Below, in pieces: positions 44,567 through 53,965 of a DNA stretch of 64,000 nt. Origin of the DNA: Stutzerimonas stutzeri (GTDB taxonomy: Bacteria; Pseudomonadota; Gammaproteobacteria; Pseudomonadales; Pseudomonadaceae); NCBI GenBank assembly GCA_002345575.1, contig DDVX01000020.1, positions 62,001 to 126,000 of the forward strand, in the 5' to 3' direction. A program made the position numbers and the translations under genes. Under the pieces are notes generated by a model. The model was not told where the DNA came from. It made no database searches and saw only the letters and a program-made list of their open reading frames with translations. The stretch's first letter is position 1. Every line of letters begins with the position of its first letter.

Positions 44567-46858
44567 TCAGCGCAACTCGAAACGCCGTGCCTGGACACTT
44601 TGCGAATCGAGCCCGACCTGCACCTCGAACATCCCCGCTTCGGCAACCCGCTGCAGCTGCGCATCAAAAAACCGCAGCTCGTCCTCACCGATGATAAAAC
44701 GCACTTGCTGCTCTTCACCGGCCTTGAGCCAGACCTTTCGGAACCCTTTCAACTCCTTGACCGCGCGCACCATCGAGGCGGCTTCATCATGGATATATAG
44801 TTGCACCACCGTCGCACCGTCACGCTTGCCAATGTTCTTCAGCGTCACGCTGACCTCCAGGTTCTCGCCACGTGAAAGCACGTCAGCCGATAAGCGCGGT
44901 GGCGACAGGCTGAACTCCGTGTAGCTAAGACCGTAGCCGAATGGATACAAAGGACCATTCGGCTCTTCGAAATATTGCGAGGTGTAGTTGCCAGGATGGC
45001 CTTCGGTAAACGGCCGCCCCAGACGCGGATAGTTGTAATAAGTAGGAATCTGTCCCACCGAACGCGGAAAGGAGATCGGCAACTTCCCGGAAGGGTTGTA
45101 ATCGCCAAACAGCACATCGGCGATGGCATGGCCGCCTTCGGTGCCGCTGAACCAGGTTTCCAGAATTGCGTCGGCATTGGCCTGCGCCCAGGTCAGATTC
45201 AGCGGCCGGCCGTTCATCAGTACTAGCACCAGCGGCTTGCCAGTTTCCTTCAAGGCGCGTAGCAGCGCTTGTTGACTCGCCGGAATCTGCAGACTGGTAC
45301 GACTGGAAGACTCATGGGACATGCCGCGCGACTCGCCTATGGCGGCGACGATTACGTCTGCCTGTTCAGCTGCAGCGACCGCCTCGGCGATCATTTCCTC
45401 TGCCGGGCGCGGGTCCTGCACCACCTCGGGATTGTCCCAGTTGAGATAGTTCAGGTATTCAACCATCTGTGCATCATCGGTAATGTTGGCACCACGGGCG
45501 TGAAGCAGCCGCCCGCCTTCGTCCAGTGCATGCTGCATGGCCTGGCGCAGCGTGACCGTCTGCTTGGCCACGCCCGCAGCCGACCAGCTGCCGAGCATGT
45601 CGATATGCGAATCGGCTAGCGGCCCGACCAAGGCAATGGTGGCGTCCTTGCTCAGCGGCAAGGCATTAGCGTCGTTCTTCAGCAATACCAGCGACTGACG
45701 CGCCACCTCACGCGCGGCCTGCCGATGCAGTCGGCTTTCAGCGTTTACGTCGGGCGGATCGTCACTGGCCTTGCCGATACGGCGAAACGGATCGTGGAAC
45801 AGGCCCAGGTCGTACTTACTACCCAGCACCTCGCGCACCGCCTGATCGATAGCCTGGATCGGCACATCGCCGGCTTCCACCAGAGCGGCCAGATGCTCGG
45901 CGTAAAGCGAATCCGCCATACTCATGTCGAGCCCGGCGTCTATCGCAAGCTTCGCGGCCTCGCGGCCGTCAGCTGCAACACCATGGCGGAGCAGCTCGGT
46001 AATTGCCCCGTGGTCGCTGATGGTCACCCCGGAAAAGCCCCAGTCTTCGCGCAACAGATCGCGCAGCAACCAGCGATTGGCACTGGCCGGCACGCCATTG
46101 ATGGTGTTCAGCGCCACCATCACCGCACCAGTGCCAGCGTCGACTGCAGCCTGGTACGGCGGCAGATAATCCTGGTGCATGCGCAGCGGGCTCATGTCCA
46201 CCACGTTGTAATCGCGACCGCCCTCCACCGCTCCATATAGGGCGAAATGCTTGACGCTGGCCATTAGACTGTCGGGATTTCGCAGCGTCTCCCCCTGATA
46301 GGCCTTGACCATCGTCCGCGCGATTTCGGATACCAAATAGGGGTCCTCACCAAAGCCTTCCGAGGTACGCCCCCAACGCGGGTCGCGAGTGATGTCGACC
46401 ATGGGCGCGAATGTCATATCCAGCCCGTCGGCGCTGGCTTCGATGGCCGAAACACGCCCAGCGCTGGCGACAGCCTGCATGTCCCAGCTGGACGCCAGAC
46501 CGAGGCCAATGGGGAAAATCGTGCGGTGCCCATGTACTACGTCATAGGCGAAAAAGATCGGAATCCGCAGTCGGCTGCGCAAGGCTGCTTCCTGCAACGG
46601 ACGGTTGTCGTGCCGGGTAACGGAGTTGAAAGTGCCGCCGACATTGCCAGCCGCCAATTCCTCGGCCAGTCGCTCCCTGGGCATGTCGCCACCGATGCTG
46701 ATCAAGCGCAGCTGGCCGACCTTTTCCTGCAGCGTCATGCGCTCAAGCAGTTGCTCGACGAATGCCGGCTTATCCTCCAGTGCAGCCGTTGAATCCTCCG
46801 CCAACGCAGGGAATGTCATCGAGGCGGCAATCAAGCCAAACACACACAGCGTTTTCAT
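44567..46858 (-). CDS. bglX: periplasmic beta-glucosidase, GH3 family
   Basis: Secreted glycoside hydrolase of 763 aa that removes beta-linked glucose from oligosaccharide ends. A Sec signal peptide covers residues 1-20 (MKTLCVFGLIAASMTFPALA). The GH3 N-terminal barrel carries the nucleophile D282 (TISDHGAI). The C-terminal domain holds the probable acid/base Glu in GESRGMSHESSSRT, and a fibronectin-like domain ends the protein. It lies directly upstream of opgGH, whose beta-glucans are a plausible periplasmic substrate. Identification is firm; the link to glucan turnover is inferred. Confidence 0.95.
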   Translation of the reverse strand: MKTLCVFGLIAASMTFPALAEDSTAALEDKPAFVEQLLERMTLQEKVGQLRLISIGGDMPRERLAEELAAGNVGGTFNSVTRHDNRPLQEAALRSRLRIPIFFAYDVVHGHRTIFPIGLGLASSWDMQAVASAGRVSAIEASADGLDMTFAPMVDITRDPRWGRTSEGFGEDPYLVSEIARTMVKAYQGETLRNPDSLMASVKHFALYGAVEGGRDYNVVDMSPLRMHQDYLPPYQAAVDAGTGAVMVALNTINGVPASANRWLLRDLLREDWGFSGVTISDHGAITELLRHGVAADGREAAKLAIDAGLDMSMADSLYAEHLAALVEAGDVPIQAIDQAVREVLGSKYDLGLFHDPFRRIGKASDDPPDVNAESRLHRQAAREVARQSLVLLKNDANALPLSKDATIALVGPLADSHIDMLGSWSAAGVAKQTVTLRQAMQHALDEGGRLLHARGANITDDAQMVEYLNYLNWDNPEVVQDPRPAEEMIAEAVAAAEQADVIVAAIGESRGMSHESSSRTSLQIPASQQALLRALKETGKPLVLVLMNGRPLNLTWAQANADAILETWFSGTEGGHAIADVLFGDYNPSGKLPISFPRSVGQIPTYYNYPRLGRPFTEGHPGNYTSQYFEEPNGPLYPFGYGLSYTEFSLSPPRLSADVLSRGENLEVSVTLKNIGKRDGATVVQLYIHDEAASMVRAVKELKGFRKVWLKAGEEQQVRFIIGEDELRFFDAQLQRVAEAGMFEVQVGLDSQSVQARRFELR

Positions 46859-47071
46859 TATCGATTCCCTGCTGGCACGTCTTTCCGAGCACACCGTGGC
46901 TTAGACCCTCGGATCGCTGAGTAGTGGTATTGCTGAATCATTCGCATCGAAGTGCGACCCAGTAGCAGAACGCCGCTGGGTTGAAGAATTGGATTTGGAA
47001 ATTTGCCGCGTCTGAATACGCGCGACCAAAGCTAGATCATCGATGCTGTGAGGCGGCGATTATCACCGTGT

Positions 47072-47611
47072 TTATTTCACGGCGTCGATCTTTTTTACAG
47101 CGTCGATCCAGCCAGCTTCGAGCCGCTGCTGATCTGGGTCTAATCCCTGCGCTTGCATGGCTTCCTGATGCCCTTGGATTTCCGCCCTGGCTTCAAGAAG
47201 CGAGCTGCTGTTGGCGTCCAGTTGATGCATCTGGGTTAGCCCCAGATGGTAGAAACGCAGCAGTTTCATGGATATTTCATCACCCACCGCCACACCCGCT
47301 TTTACATGATGCATTACGTTGGTCACGCTCATCAGACTGCGCTTGAGCCGCCAGCCGTAAACTGCCGAAGCCATCCACGGCTGCTGCCAGTAGAACAGCC
47401 GCACCAGGGCAATGGTCAGCAGCAAACCAACGACGACACCAGCAATATTCAGCCGCAGGTTGTCCCCTCCCGGCTCTCCGAATACCGCCACAGCCAAGGT
47501 TGAAAGCCCCATGGCAAGCACCATGAAGGTCACCGCCACCAGCAGGGTGCTGCGCCTTGTCTGTTGCCGGTAGGTTTCGGGGCTCAGCGGCTTGATTTCG
47601 AATACGGACAT
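47072..47611 (-). CDS. DUF3087 family membrane protein
   Basis: A 179-aa protein with two membrane helices near the N-terminus (LLVAVTFMVLAMGLSTLAVAVFG and NIAGVVVGLLLTIALVRLFYW, approximate residues 21-43 and 53-75). A long helical cytoplasmic tail with FYHLGLTQMHQLDANSSSL follows. The start ATG at 47611 gives MSVFEIKPLSPETYRQQ, the usual start. The last codons repeat nearly in tandem (IDAVK-KIDAVK). The function of the family is unknown. Confidence 0.88.
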   Translation of the reverse strand: MSVFEIKPLSPETYRQQTRRSTLLVAVTFMVLAMGLSTLAVAVFGEPGGDNLRLNIAGVVVGLLLTIALVRLFYWQQPWMASAVYGWRLKRSLMSVTNVMHHVKAGVAVGDEISMKLLRFYHLGLTQMHQLDANSSSLLEARAEIQGHQEAMQAQGLDPDQQRLEAGWIDAVKKIDAVK

Positions 47612-47675
47612 CGGGATTCCTTCGAGGGAGAGTTGCGTGCAGGCATTATCCACACAAAGCGTCTGGTTGAGCGTC

Positions 47676-48491
47676 TCAGGCTTTGTCGACTTGCCCACGC
47701 TCCGCCGGCCTTCGAGCGCCGGCCACCAGCTTGTCCACGGCGCGCGCGGCTGCGACCATGCCAAAGCTCGCCGTGACCATCATCGCCGCGCCGAAACCAC
47801 CGGCGCAGTCGAGCTTCACACCCTCACCGACGAAACTCTTGCTCTGGCAAACACCACCATCAGGTTTGGGATAACGCAGCTGCTCAGTGGAAAACACGCA
47901 GGGCACGCTGTAGGTACGCCCCGGCGTGCGCGAGAAGTTGTATTCGCGACGCAGCAACGAACGCACCTTCGCCGCCAGCGGATCGTTAAAGGTCTTGTTG
48001 AGGTCGGTGACCTGGATCTGCGTCGGGTCCACTTGGCCGCCAGCACCACCAGTGGCGATGATCTGGATCTTGCGGCGCTTGCACCAGGCAATCAGCGCGG
48101 CCTTGGCCGGCACGCTGTCGATGCAGTCGATGACGCAATCCATCTGCTCGGTGATGTATTCGGCCATGGTTTCGCGGGTCACGAAATCCGCCACAGCATG
48201 GACGATGCAGGCTGGATTGATGGCGAGGATGCGCGCCGCCATCTCGTCCACCTTGGGTTTGCCCACGGCACCTTCCAGCGCATGGATCTGCCGGTTGGTA
48301 TTAGTGATGCAGACATCATCCAGATCAAACAGGCTGATCTCGCCCACGCCGCTGCGCGCCAGTGCCTCAGCTGCCCAAGAGCCGACCCCGCCGATGCCGA
48401 TCACCGCCACATGCGCCGCCGCCAGCCGCTCGAGACCGTCCCGGCCATAGAGACGGGCGATGCCGCCGAAACGCTGATCTTCGCTAGACAT
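47676..48491 (-). CDS. tcdA: tRNA threonylcarbamoyladenosine dehydratase
   Basis: E1-like enzyme (formerly CsdL/YgdL) that uses ATP to cyclise t6A37 of tRNA to ct6A. The nucleotide-binding loop is VAVIGIGGVGSWAAEALARSG, given as GIGGVGSWAAEAL, and the ITNTNRQIHA segment has the conserved Arg. A Cys pair near the C-terminus (VPCVF, GGVCQSK) is also typical. The ATG at 48491 gives 271 aa; the frame is open nine codons more. Identification is firm. Confidence 0.94.
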   Translation of the reverse strand: MSSEDQRFGGIARLYGRDGLERLAAAHVAVIGIGGVGSWAAEALARSGVGEISLFDLDDVCITNTNRQIHALEGAVGKPKVDEMAARILAINPACIVHAVADFVTRETMAEYITEQMDCVIDCIDSVPAKAALIAWCKRRKIQIIATGGAGGQVDPTQIQVTDLNKTFNDPLAAKVRSLLRREYNFSRTPGRTYSVPCVFSTEQLRYPKPDGGVCQSKSFVGEGVKLDCAGGFGAAMMVTASFGMVAAARAVDKLVAGARRPAERGQVDKA

Positions 48492-48638
48492 ACTGCACCC
48501 CTGAAAAACGTGCACCAATTATAGGGGCGGTGCACCCTGCGATCACAGCCAACTGCCGTCAGCTTTTCCTTGTTGCGGCGCTCCTGCCGGCTGCTTTTAA
48601 TTTAATATGGCGCCCTTTACCGCCGTACCGGAGCCCTA

Positions 48639-49787
48639 ATGACCGCCCCCGCCCTGTCACCAACCCTCGAACTCGCCTGCGAGTTGATCAATCGCCCATC
48701 GGTAACCCCGCTGGATGAGGGCTGTCAGCAGCTGATGAGCGAGCGTCTGGCGGCCTGCGGCTTCGCCATTGAGCCGATGCATATCGAGGATGTGCAGAAT
48801 TTTTGGGCGATACGCGGCACGCAAGGCCCGGTGCTGTGCTTTGCCGGCCATACCGATGTGGTGCCCTCTGGCCCGCTGCAGGCTTGGCAGAATCCGCCCT
48901 TCACCGCACGCATCGACGAGCACGGCATGCTCCATGGGCGCGGAGCGGCGGACATGAAAGGCAGCCTGGCGGCAATGGTCGTCGCCGTGGAGCGTTTCAC
49001 CGCTGATTATCCGGATCACCCGGGGCAGATCGCTTTCCTTATCACCAGTGACGAAGAAGGCCCGGCCCTTCACGGCACCAAGGCCGTGGTCGAACGTCTG
49101 CGCGAGCGAGGTCAGCGGCTGGACTGGTGCATCGTCGGCGAGCCTTCGAGTACTACGCTGGTTGGCGATGTGGTGAAGAATGGCCGCCGTGGCTCCCTCG
49201 GTGGCACCCTCACCGTGCGCGGCCAGCAGGGCCACGTGGCCTATCCGCACCTGGCGAAAAATCCGATCCACCTGGCCGCTCCGGCGCTGGCGGAACTGGC
49301 CGCCGAGCACTGGGACGACGGCAATGCATTCTTCCCGCCGACCAGCTTCCAGATCTCCAACCTCAACTCCGGTACCGGCGCAACCAACGTCATCCCCGGC
49401 ACACTGGAGGCGGTGTTCAACTTCCGTTTTTCTACCGAATCCACCGTGGAAGGCTTGCGGCAACGCACCGCTGCGATCTTCGACAAGCACGGCTTGGACT
49501 GGAGCGTCGACTGGGGGCTGTCCGGCCTGCCTTTTCTCACCGAGCCTGGCGAGTTGCTCGACGGCGTCGCTGCCGCCATCCGCAAGGTTACCGGACGCGA
49601 AACCACGCCTTCTACCAGCGGCGGCACCTCAGACGGTCGCTTCATCGCGACCCTTGGGACCCAGGTGGTAGAGCTTGGCCCGGTCAACGCCACGATTCAT
49701 CAGGTCGACGAGCACGTCCTCGCCAGCGACCTCGACGTACTGACGGACATCTACTATCAGACCTTGGTGAACCTGCTCGCATGCTGA
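48639..49787 (+). CDS. dapE: succinyl-diaminopimelate desuccinylase
   Basis: Zinc M20-family hydrolase of 382 aa in the succinylase branch of lysine and diaminopimelate synthesis. The metal and catalytic residues are H71 and D73 (AGHTDVVP), D105 (GAADMKG), and E139/E140 (TSDEEG). The catalytic domain is interrupted by a dimerisation domain as usual. The stop TGA overlaps the start region of rlmA (ATGCTGA), so the two are coupled. Identification is firm. Confidence 0.96.
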   Translation: MTAPALSPTLELACELINRPSVTPLDEGCQQLMSERLAACGFAIEPMHIEDVQNFWAIRGTQGPVLCFAGHTDVVPSGPLQAWQNPPFTARIDEHGMLHGRGAADMKGSLAAMVVAVERFTADYPDHPGQIAFLITSDEEGPALHGTKAVVERLRERGQRLDWCIVGEPSSTTLVGDVVKNGRRGSLGGTLTVRGQQGHVAYPHLAKNPIHLAAPALAELAAEHWDDGNAFFPPTSFQISNLNSGTGATNVIPGTLEAVFNFRFSTESTVEGLRQRTAAIFDKHGLDWSVDWGLSGLPFLTEPGELLDGVAAAIRKVTGRETTPSTSGGTSDGRFIATLGTQVVELGPVNATIHQVDEHVLASDLDVLTDIYYQTLVNLLAC

Positions 49788-50587
49788 TCTGCCCCATTTG
49801 CCGTGGCGACCTACACAAGGTCGACAACGGCGTCGCCTGCCCTGCCAACCATCGCTTTGACCGTGCGCGCCAGGGCTACCTTAACTTGCTGCCGGTGCAG
49901 CACAAGAACAGCCGCGACCCTGGCGACAATCAGGCCATGGTCGAGGCCCGTCGGCGTTTTCTCGATGGCGGTCACTACGCACCATTGGCCGAGCGTCTGG
50001 CGCAGTTGGCGGCCGAACGCTCGCCGTCGCGCTGGCTGGATATCGGTTGCGGCGAGGGTTATTACACCGCTCAGATCGCAGAGGCCCTGCCAGATGCCAA
50101 TGGCTACGCGCTGGATATTTCCCGTGAAGCGGTCAAGCGCGCCTGCAAGCGTGCGCCGCAGCTGGAGTGGCTGGTAGCGAGCATGGCGCGGGTGCCTCTG
50201 GCCGACGCCAGCTGCGATCTGCTGGCCAGCGTGTTCAGCCCGCTGGACTGGAACGAAGCCCGCCGCCTGCTCACCCCTGGCGGCGGGCTGCTGCGCATGG
50301 GCCCGACCCGCGAGCACTTATGGGAACTGCGCGGCCTGCTGTATGACGAAATACGTGACTACGACGATGAAAAACACCTGTCGCTGATTCCAGACGGGAT
50401 GAGCCTGGCCCATAGCGAAACCCTCAGCTACGAGCTGCAGTTGGATAGCGCCGAAGCCCGCGCCGACCTGCTCGCCATGACGCCCCACGGCTGGCGCGCC
50501 AGTGCCGAGCGCCGTGCTGCGGTAATCGACGCGCCCATATCCGTAAGGGTTGCGATACGCTATGACTGGATTCAGCGCGACCAGTAG
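49781..50587 (+). CDS. rlmA: 23S rRNA (guanine-N1)-methyltransferase, RlmA family
   Basis: A 268-aa SAM-dependent methyltransferase for a guanine in helix 35 of 23S rRNA. The N-terminal zinc site is C4, C7, C20, H24 (LICPIC and ACPANH), and the SAM-binding motif is WLDIGCGEGYYT. The real start ATG at 49781 overlaps the dapE stop; a longer reading upstream would be out-of-frame shadow over dapE. Whether the target is G745 (RlmA-I) or G748 (RlmA-II) is taken by analogy with E. coli. The family is firm. Confidence 0.92.
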   Translation: MLICPICRGDLHKVDNGVACPANHRFDRARQGYLNLLPVQHKNSRDPGDNQAMVEARRRFLDGGHYAPLAERLAQLAAERSPSRWLDIGCGEGYYTAQIAEALPDANGYALDISREAVKRACKRAPQLEWLVASMARVPLADASCDLLASVFSPLDWNEARRLLTPGGGLLRMGPTREHLWELRGLLYDEIRDYDDEKHLSLIPDGMSLAHSETLSYELQLDSAEARADLLAMTPHGWRASAERRAAVIDAPISVRVAIRYDWIQRDQ

Positions 50588-50632
50588 CAATCTGTTGAAT
50601 CTCAAAAAGCACCTCACACAAGGCAGCACCCC

Positions 50633-51004
50633 ATGCGTCAACCGGATATCGAAATCTACCTCAAAGACGCCAGCCAGCAGGCCGTTACCGGCTGGCTCGC
50701 TCAGGCCATCGGCCCGTGCTCGCCTTGGCAGCAGAAGGGCAAGACCTTCAAGTGCAAAGCCGGCGAGGTTCCGGTGACCTGGCTTCCAAAGGCGGTCGGC
50801 AAGTGGCACAGCCTGCTACTGGAAAGCGACGCCACACCCTGGGAAGACGACATCGCCTGCGCCCGCGCAGCCTTCACCGCGCTCGGCGTGGAGATCCGCT
50901 GTGCGCCGGGCGGTTGGCAGGAAGAAGAAGGCGTGGAAGACGCTGACCGCTGGATGAGCATCAGCGAGCGTGGCGAAGAAGAGATCCGCTGGCGTACGGA
51001 TTGA
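50633..51004 (+). CDS. conserved hypothetical protein, 123 aa
   Basis: Acidic, Trp-rich soluble protein (eight or more Trp in 123 residues) beginning MRQPDIEIYLKDASQQAVTGWL. The start ATG lies 45 bases after rlmA, with no strong ribosome site. I recognise no catalytic motif. Codon use matches the neighbours and the protein is complete, so it is probably real. It may be co-transcribed with dapE-rlmA. Confidence 0.82.
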   Translation: MRQPDIEIYLKDASQQAVTGWLAQAIGPCSPWQQKGKTFKCKAGEVPVTWLPKAVGKWHSLLLESDATPWEDDIACARAAFTALGVEIRCAPGGWQEEEGVEDADRWMSISERGEEEIRWRTD

Positions 51005-51204
51005 TCACCGACCACCGAACAGAGGCCTGGCCTGGTGGATATAAAAGGGAATTGCTCTGACTGCATCGGGTTGATGCCGGTTGAGACGAGCTAACCGGCT
51101 CTCGAACTCCGTTGCTCGCATGACAAACCCTCCAAGCACTAAATTCGTACTGGAAGCTTAGATGCGAGCAACACTTTAGGCAGACATAGCCAATAAATTC
51201 AGCC

Positions 51205-51780
51205 CTACAACTGGGCGGCCTGCCCACTCCACTGACTCACAAACGCCTGCGGCTCCAGCGCTGGTGGCGTGCGCAAGCGACCTTCCGGCGTACCCAGGTA
51301 GATAAAACCCAGCAGCTGCTCGTCTGCCGTCAGACCCAAACCTTCAGCCACGTGCCGGTCATAGGCAAACTCTCCGGTGCGCCACACCGCGCCCAGCCCC
51401 TGCGCATGGGCAGCCAGCAGCAGCCCGTGAGCAGCACAGCCTACGGCGAGCAACTGCTCGCCGTCGGGCACTTTCGGGTGTGGCACCGGCCGAGCGATCA
51501 CTGCCACCAGCATCGGCGCGCGCAGAGGCATCTTGAGTGGCTTCTGCAGCACCTCTTCGGACGCATCCGGCTGACGCAGGCGCAAGGCTTCGGCCAGTAA
51601 CTCACCCAATCGCTCGCGCCCCTGCCCCTCAATAGTCAAAAACCGCCAGGGTCGCAGTTGCCCATGATCCGGCGCCCGCAGCGCCACGCGAAACATCAGT
51701 TGCAACTGCTCGGCGCTCGGGGCGGGATCGACCAGCCGAGTGACCGAAACACGATTGAGCAACAGGTCGAGCGCATCCAT
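51205..51780 (-). CDS. nitroreductase family protein (YdjA-like)
   Basis: A 191-aa FMN-dependent oxidoreductase of the short YdjA/Frm2-like group. Family stretches are RVSVTRLVDPAPSAEQL near the start, APDHGQLRPWRFLTIEG, the glycine-rich AVGCAAHGLLLAAHAQGLGAVWRTG, and the C-terminal IYLGTPEG. The substrate is unknown; nitroaromatic or quinone reduction is the usual in vitro activity. It stands alone on the minus strand. The family is firm. Confidence 0.9.
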   Translation of the reverse strand: MDALDLLLNRVSVTRLVDPAPSAEQLQLMFRVALRAPDHGQLRPWRFLTIEGQGRERLGELLAEALRLRQPDASEEVLQKPLKMPLRAPMLVAVIARPVPHPKVPDGEQLLAVGCAAHGLLLAAHAQGLGAVWRTGEFAYDRHVAEGLGLTADEQLLGFIYLGTPEGRLRTPPALEPQAFVSQWSGQAAQL

Positions 51781-51902
51781 CCAGAATCTCCTAATTCAGC
51801 GTCGCCACGACGATTGCCTGTCGAGGCTTAAAGGAGACAGCTTACCGGCGATGGCGCCAACTCCGAAGCCCACCTGGCATTGAACCCGGAATGAACACGC
51901 TC

Positions 51903-52274
51903 TCACGCCACCCGATCAGGCGATACCTGCGGCGACAACGGCGGGGTCAGCGGTGGCAGGCCATGAGCGGAGCGGGCTGCGTCGCAGTGAGCGTTGTGCT
52001 GACCGCCGACCCATGAGGCCTCAAATTCTCTGCAGGTGCTCGAGCGCTGCTCATAAAGGGTACAGCGCACACCGCACCCCACATCGCCCATCAGCCCTAC
52101 GCAACGTGCCGGCTTGCTCTCGGTGCCTTGCATCGCAACGTGGAACGGGCTGACCTGAACGGTAATTCCGTCGGGAACCGTGCCGCCGGACGAGGCGCAT
52201 TCGCCCCAGAAGAAAGACACTCGAAAATACGCGCAGCAGGCACCGCATGTGAGGCAGGGATTGTCGGTCGACAT
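51903..52274 (-). CDS. YkgJ family cysteine cluster protein
   Basis: A 123-aa protein. The cysteine cluster is visible as CLTCGACCAYFRV at the N-terminus, then CVGLMGDVGCGVRCTLYEQRSSTCREF, matching the Fe-S/zinc-binding YkgJ (UPF0153) pattern. The ATG at 52274 gives MSTDNPCLTCGACC; an upstream in-frame extension is not conserved. The C-terminal end is proline-rich (GLPPLTPPLSPQVS). The function of the family is not known. It is divergent from trkH. Confidence 0.88.
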   Translation of the reverse strand: MSTDNPCLTCGACCAYFRVSFFWGECASSGGTVPDGITVQVSPFHVAMQGTESKPARCVGLMGDVGCGVRCTLYEQRSSTCREFEASWVGGQHNAHCDAARSAHGLPPLTPPLSPQVSPDRVA

Positions 52275-52465
52275 GAATGATGTACACCAGAAAGCCGGCA
52301 AAGGGCCGGCGCCAGAGCGCGCATTTTATTCACCTGGGCAAATCCTGGAAAAGCCCCTTTGGAAGGTCTTGCAAAAGTTTCTTTTGCGCTCTCGACGAGC
52401 GGTTTACTGGCGTAGCCACAAGGGTAGAATGGCGGCCTTCGTTCAGTGCCGAGTTCCGTAACATC

Positions 52466-53917
52466 ATGGCCTTGCCGACGCTGCGCATCATCGGTTTCAT
52501 TCTCGGCATCTTCCTCATCACCCTGGCCGTCAGCATGGTGGTTCCCATGCTGGCGCTGCTGGCGTTCGAGCGCACCGACGATCTCGCTGCTTTCATCTGG
52601 GCCAGCCTGATCACCTTTGGCAGCGGCCTGGCGCTGGTGTTACCCGGCAGGCCGAGCAACACCAACCTGCGCCCGCGCGACATGTACTTCCTGACCACGG
52701 TGAGCTGGCTGACAGTGTGCTGCTTCGCCGCCCTGCCGATGATGCTTATCCATCACCTCAGCTACACCGACGCTTTCTTCGAAACCATGTCCGGCATTAC
52801 CACTACAGGTGCCACCGTGATCACTGACCTGGACGCGGCATCTCCCGGGCTGCTCATGTGGCGCTCGCTACTGACCTGGCTCGGCGGCATCGGCTTTATT
52901 GGCATGGCGGTGGCAATCCTGCCGTTGCTGCGTGTCGGCGGCATGCGCCTGTTCAAGACCGAGTCCTCGGACTGGTCGGAGAAAGTCATGCCGCGCTCGC
53001 ACATGGCCGGCAAATACCTGATCGCCATCTACGTGGCCATTACCCTGCTCGCCTTCATCGCCTTCCGGCTGACAGGCATGGGCAACTTCGACGCGATCAA
53101 CCATGCGATGTCCACCGTAGCTACCGGCGGCTACTCCACCTCGGACGCCTCGCTGGGCCACTTCAGCAATGCCTCGCACTGGGTAGCCATTGTCTTCATG
53201 ATCATCGGCAGCCTGCCATTCACCCTGTACGTAGCCACCGCACGGGGCAATCGCGGCGCGCTATGGCGCGACCAGCAGGTTCGCGGGTTTCTGCTGTTGC
53301 TGGCCACCACCAGCCTGCTGTTCAGCCTCTGGTACTGGCTCAAGCATGACAACAGTCTGCTCGACTCGCTACGCATCGTGACCTTCAGCGTAGTGTCGGT
53401 AGTCACGACTACAGGCTTCTCCGTAGACGACTACACCCAGTGGGGCGGTTTTGCAGTGATGGTCTTCTTCTACCTAACCTTTATCGGCGGCTGTTCGGGC
53501 TCGACCTCCGGTGGCTTGAAGATGTTCCGCTTCCAGGTTGCCTATGCCCTGTTGCGCGCCAACCTGCAGCAGCTAGTGCATCCACGCGCGGTTATCCGCC
53601 AGCAGTACAACCGGCACAATCTTGACGAGGAAATCGTCCGATCAATTCTGACCTTTTCTTTTTTCTTCACTATGACCATCGGCGTCTTGGCGCTTAGCCT
53701 GTCACTCCTTGGCCTCGATCCACTCACAGCCCTAACCGCGGCAGCCTCAGCGGTATGCAACGTAGGCCCCGGCCTAGGCACGATCATCGGCCCGGCAGGA
53801 ACCTACGAAAGCCTACCGGACGCTGCGAAATGGCTGCTGTCGGCCGGCATGCTGCTCGGACGGTTGGAAATCATTACCGTGCTAGTCCTGCTGACTCCGG
53901 CCTTCTGGCGCCATTGA
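52466..53917 (+). CDS. trkH: potassium uptake protein TrkH
   Basis: Inner-membrane K+ channel subunit (483 aa, about 12 helices) that works with the RCK protein TrkA, not encoded here. The four selectivity-filter loops are recognisable: TTTGATVI, VATGGYST, TTTGFSVDD, and CNVGPGLG. The ATG at 52466 starts MALPTLRIIGFILG; the frame is open further up over the YkgJ promoter. Identification is firm. Confidence 0.95.
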   Translation: MALPTLRIIGFILGIFLITLAVSMVVPMLALLAFERTDDLAAFIWASLITFGSGLALVLPGRPSNTNLRPRDMYFLTTVSWLTVCCFAALPMMLIHHLSYTDAFFETMSGITTTGATVITDLDAASPGLLMWRSLLTWLGGIGFIGMAVAILPLLRVGGMRLFKTESSDWSEKVMPRSHMAGKYLIAIYVAITLLAFIAFRLTGMGNFDAINHAMSTVATGGYSTSDASLGHFSNASHWVAIVFMIIGSLPFTLYVATARGNRGALWRDQQVRGFLLLLATTSLLFSLWYWLKHDNSLLDSLRIVTFSVVSVVTTTGFSVDDYTQWGGFAVMVFFYLTFIGGCSGSTSGGLKMFRFQVAYALLRANLQQLVHPRAVIRQQYNRHNLDEEIVRSILTFSFFFTMTIGVLALSLSLLGLDPLTALTAAASAVCNVGPGLGTIIGPAGTYESLPDAAKWLLSAGMLLGRLEIITVLVLLTPAFWRH

Positions 53918-53965
53918 TGGTCGGTTACGGTAGTTGCACGGCCTATCCGCATGACGGACCGAGCA

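Noticed and set aside
49127..49780. N-terminal extension of the rlmA frame
   Set aside because: It overlaps dapE in another frame. The zinc-finger start at 49781 is the family N-terminus.
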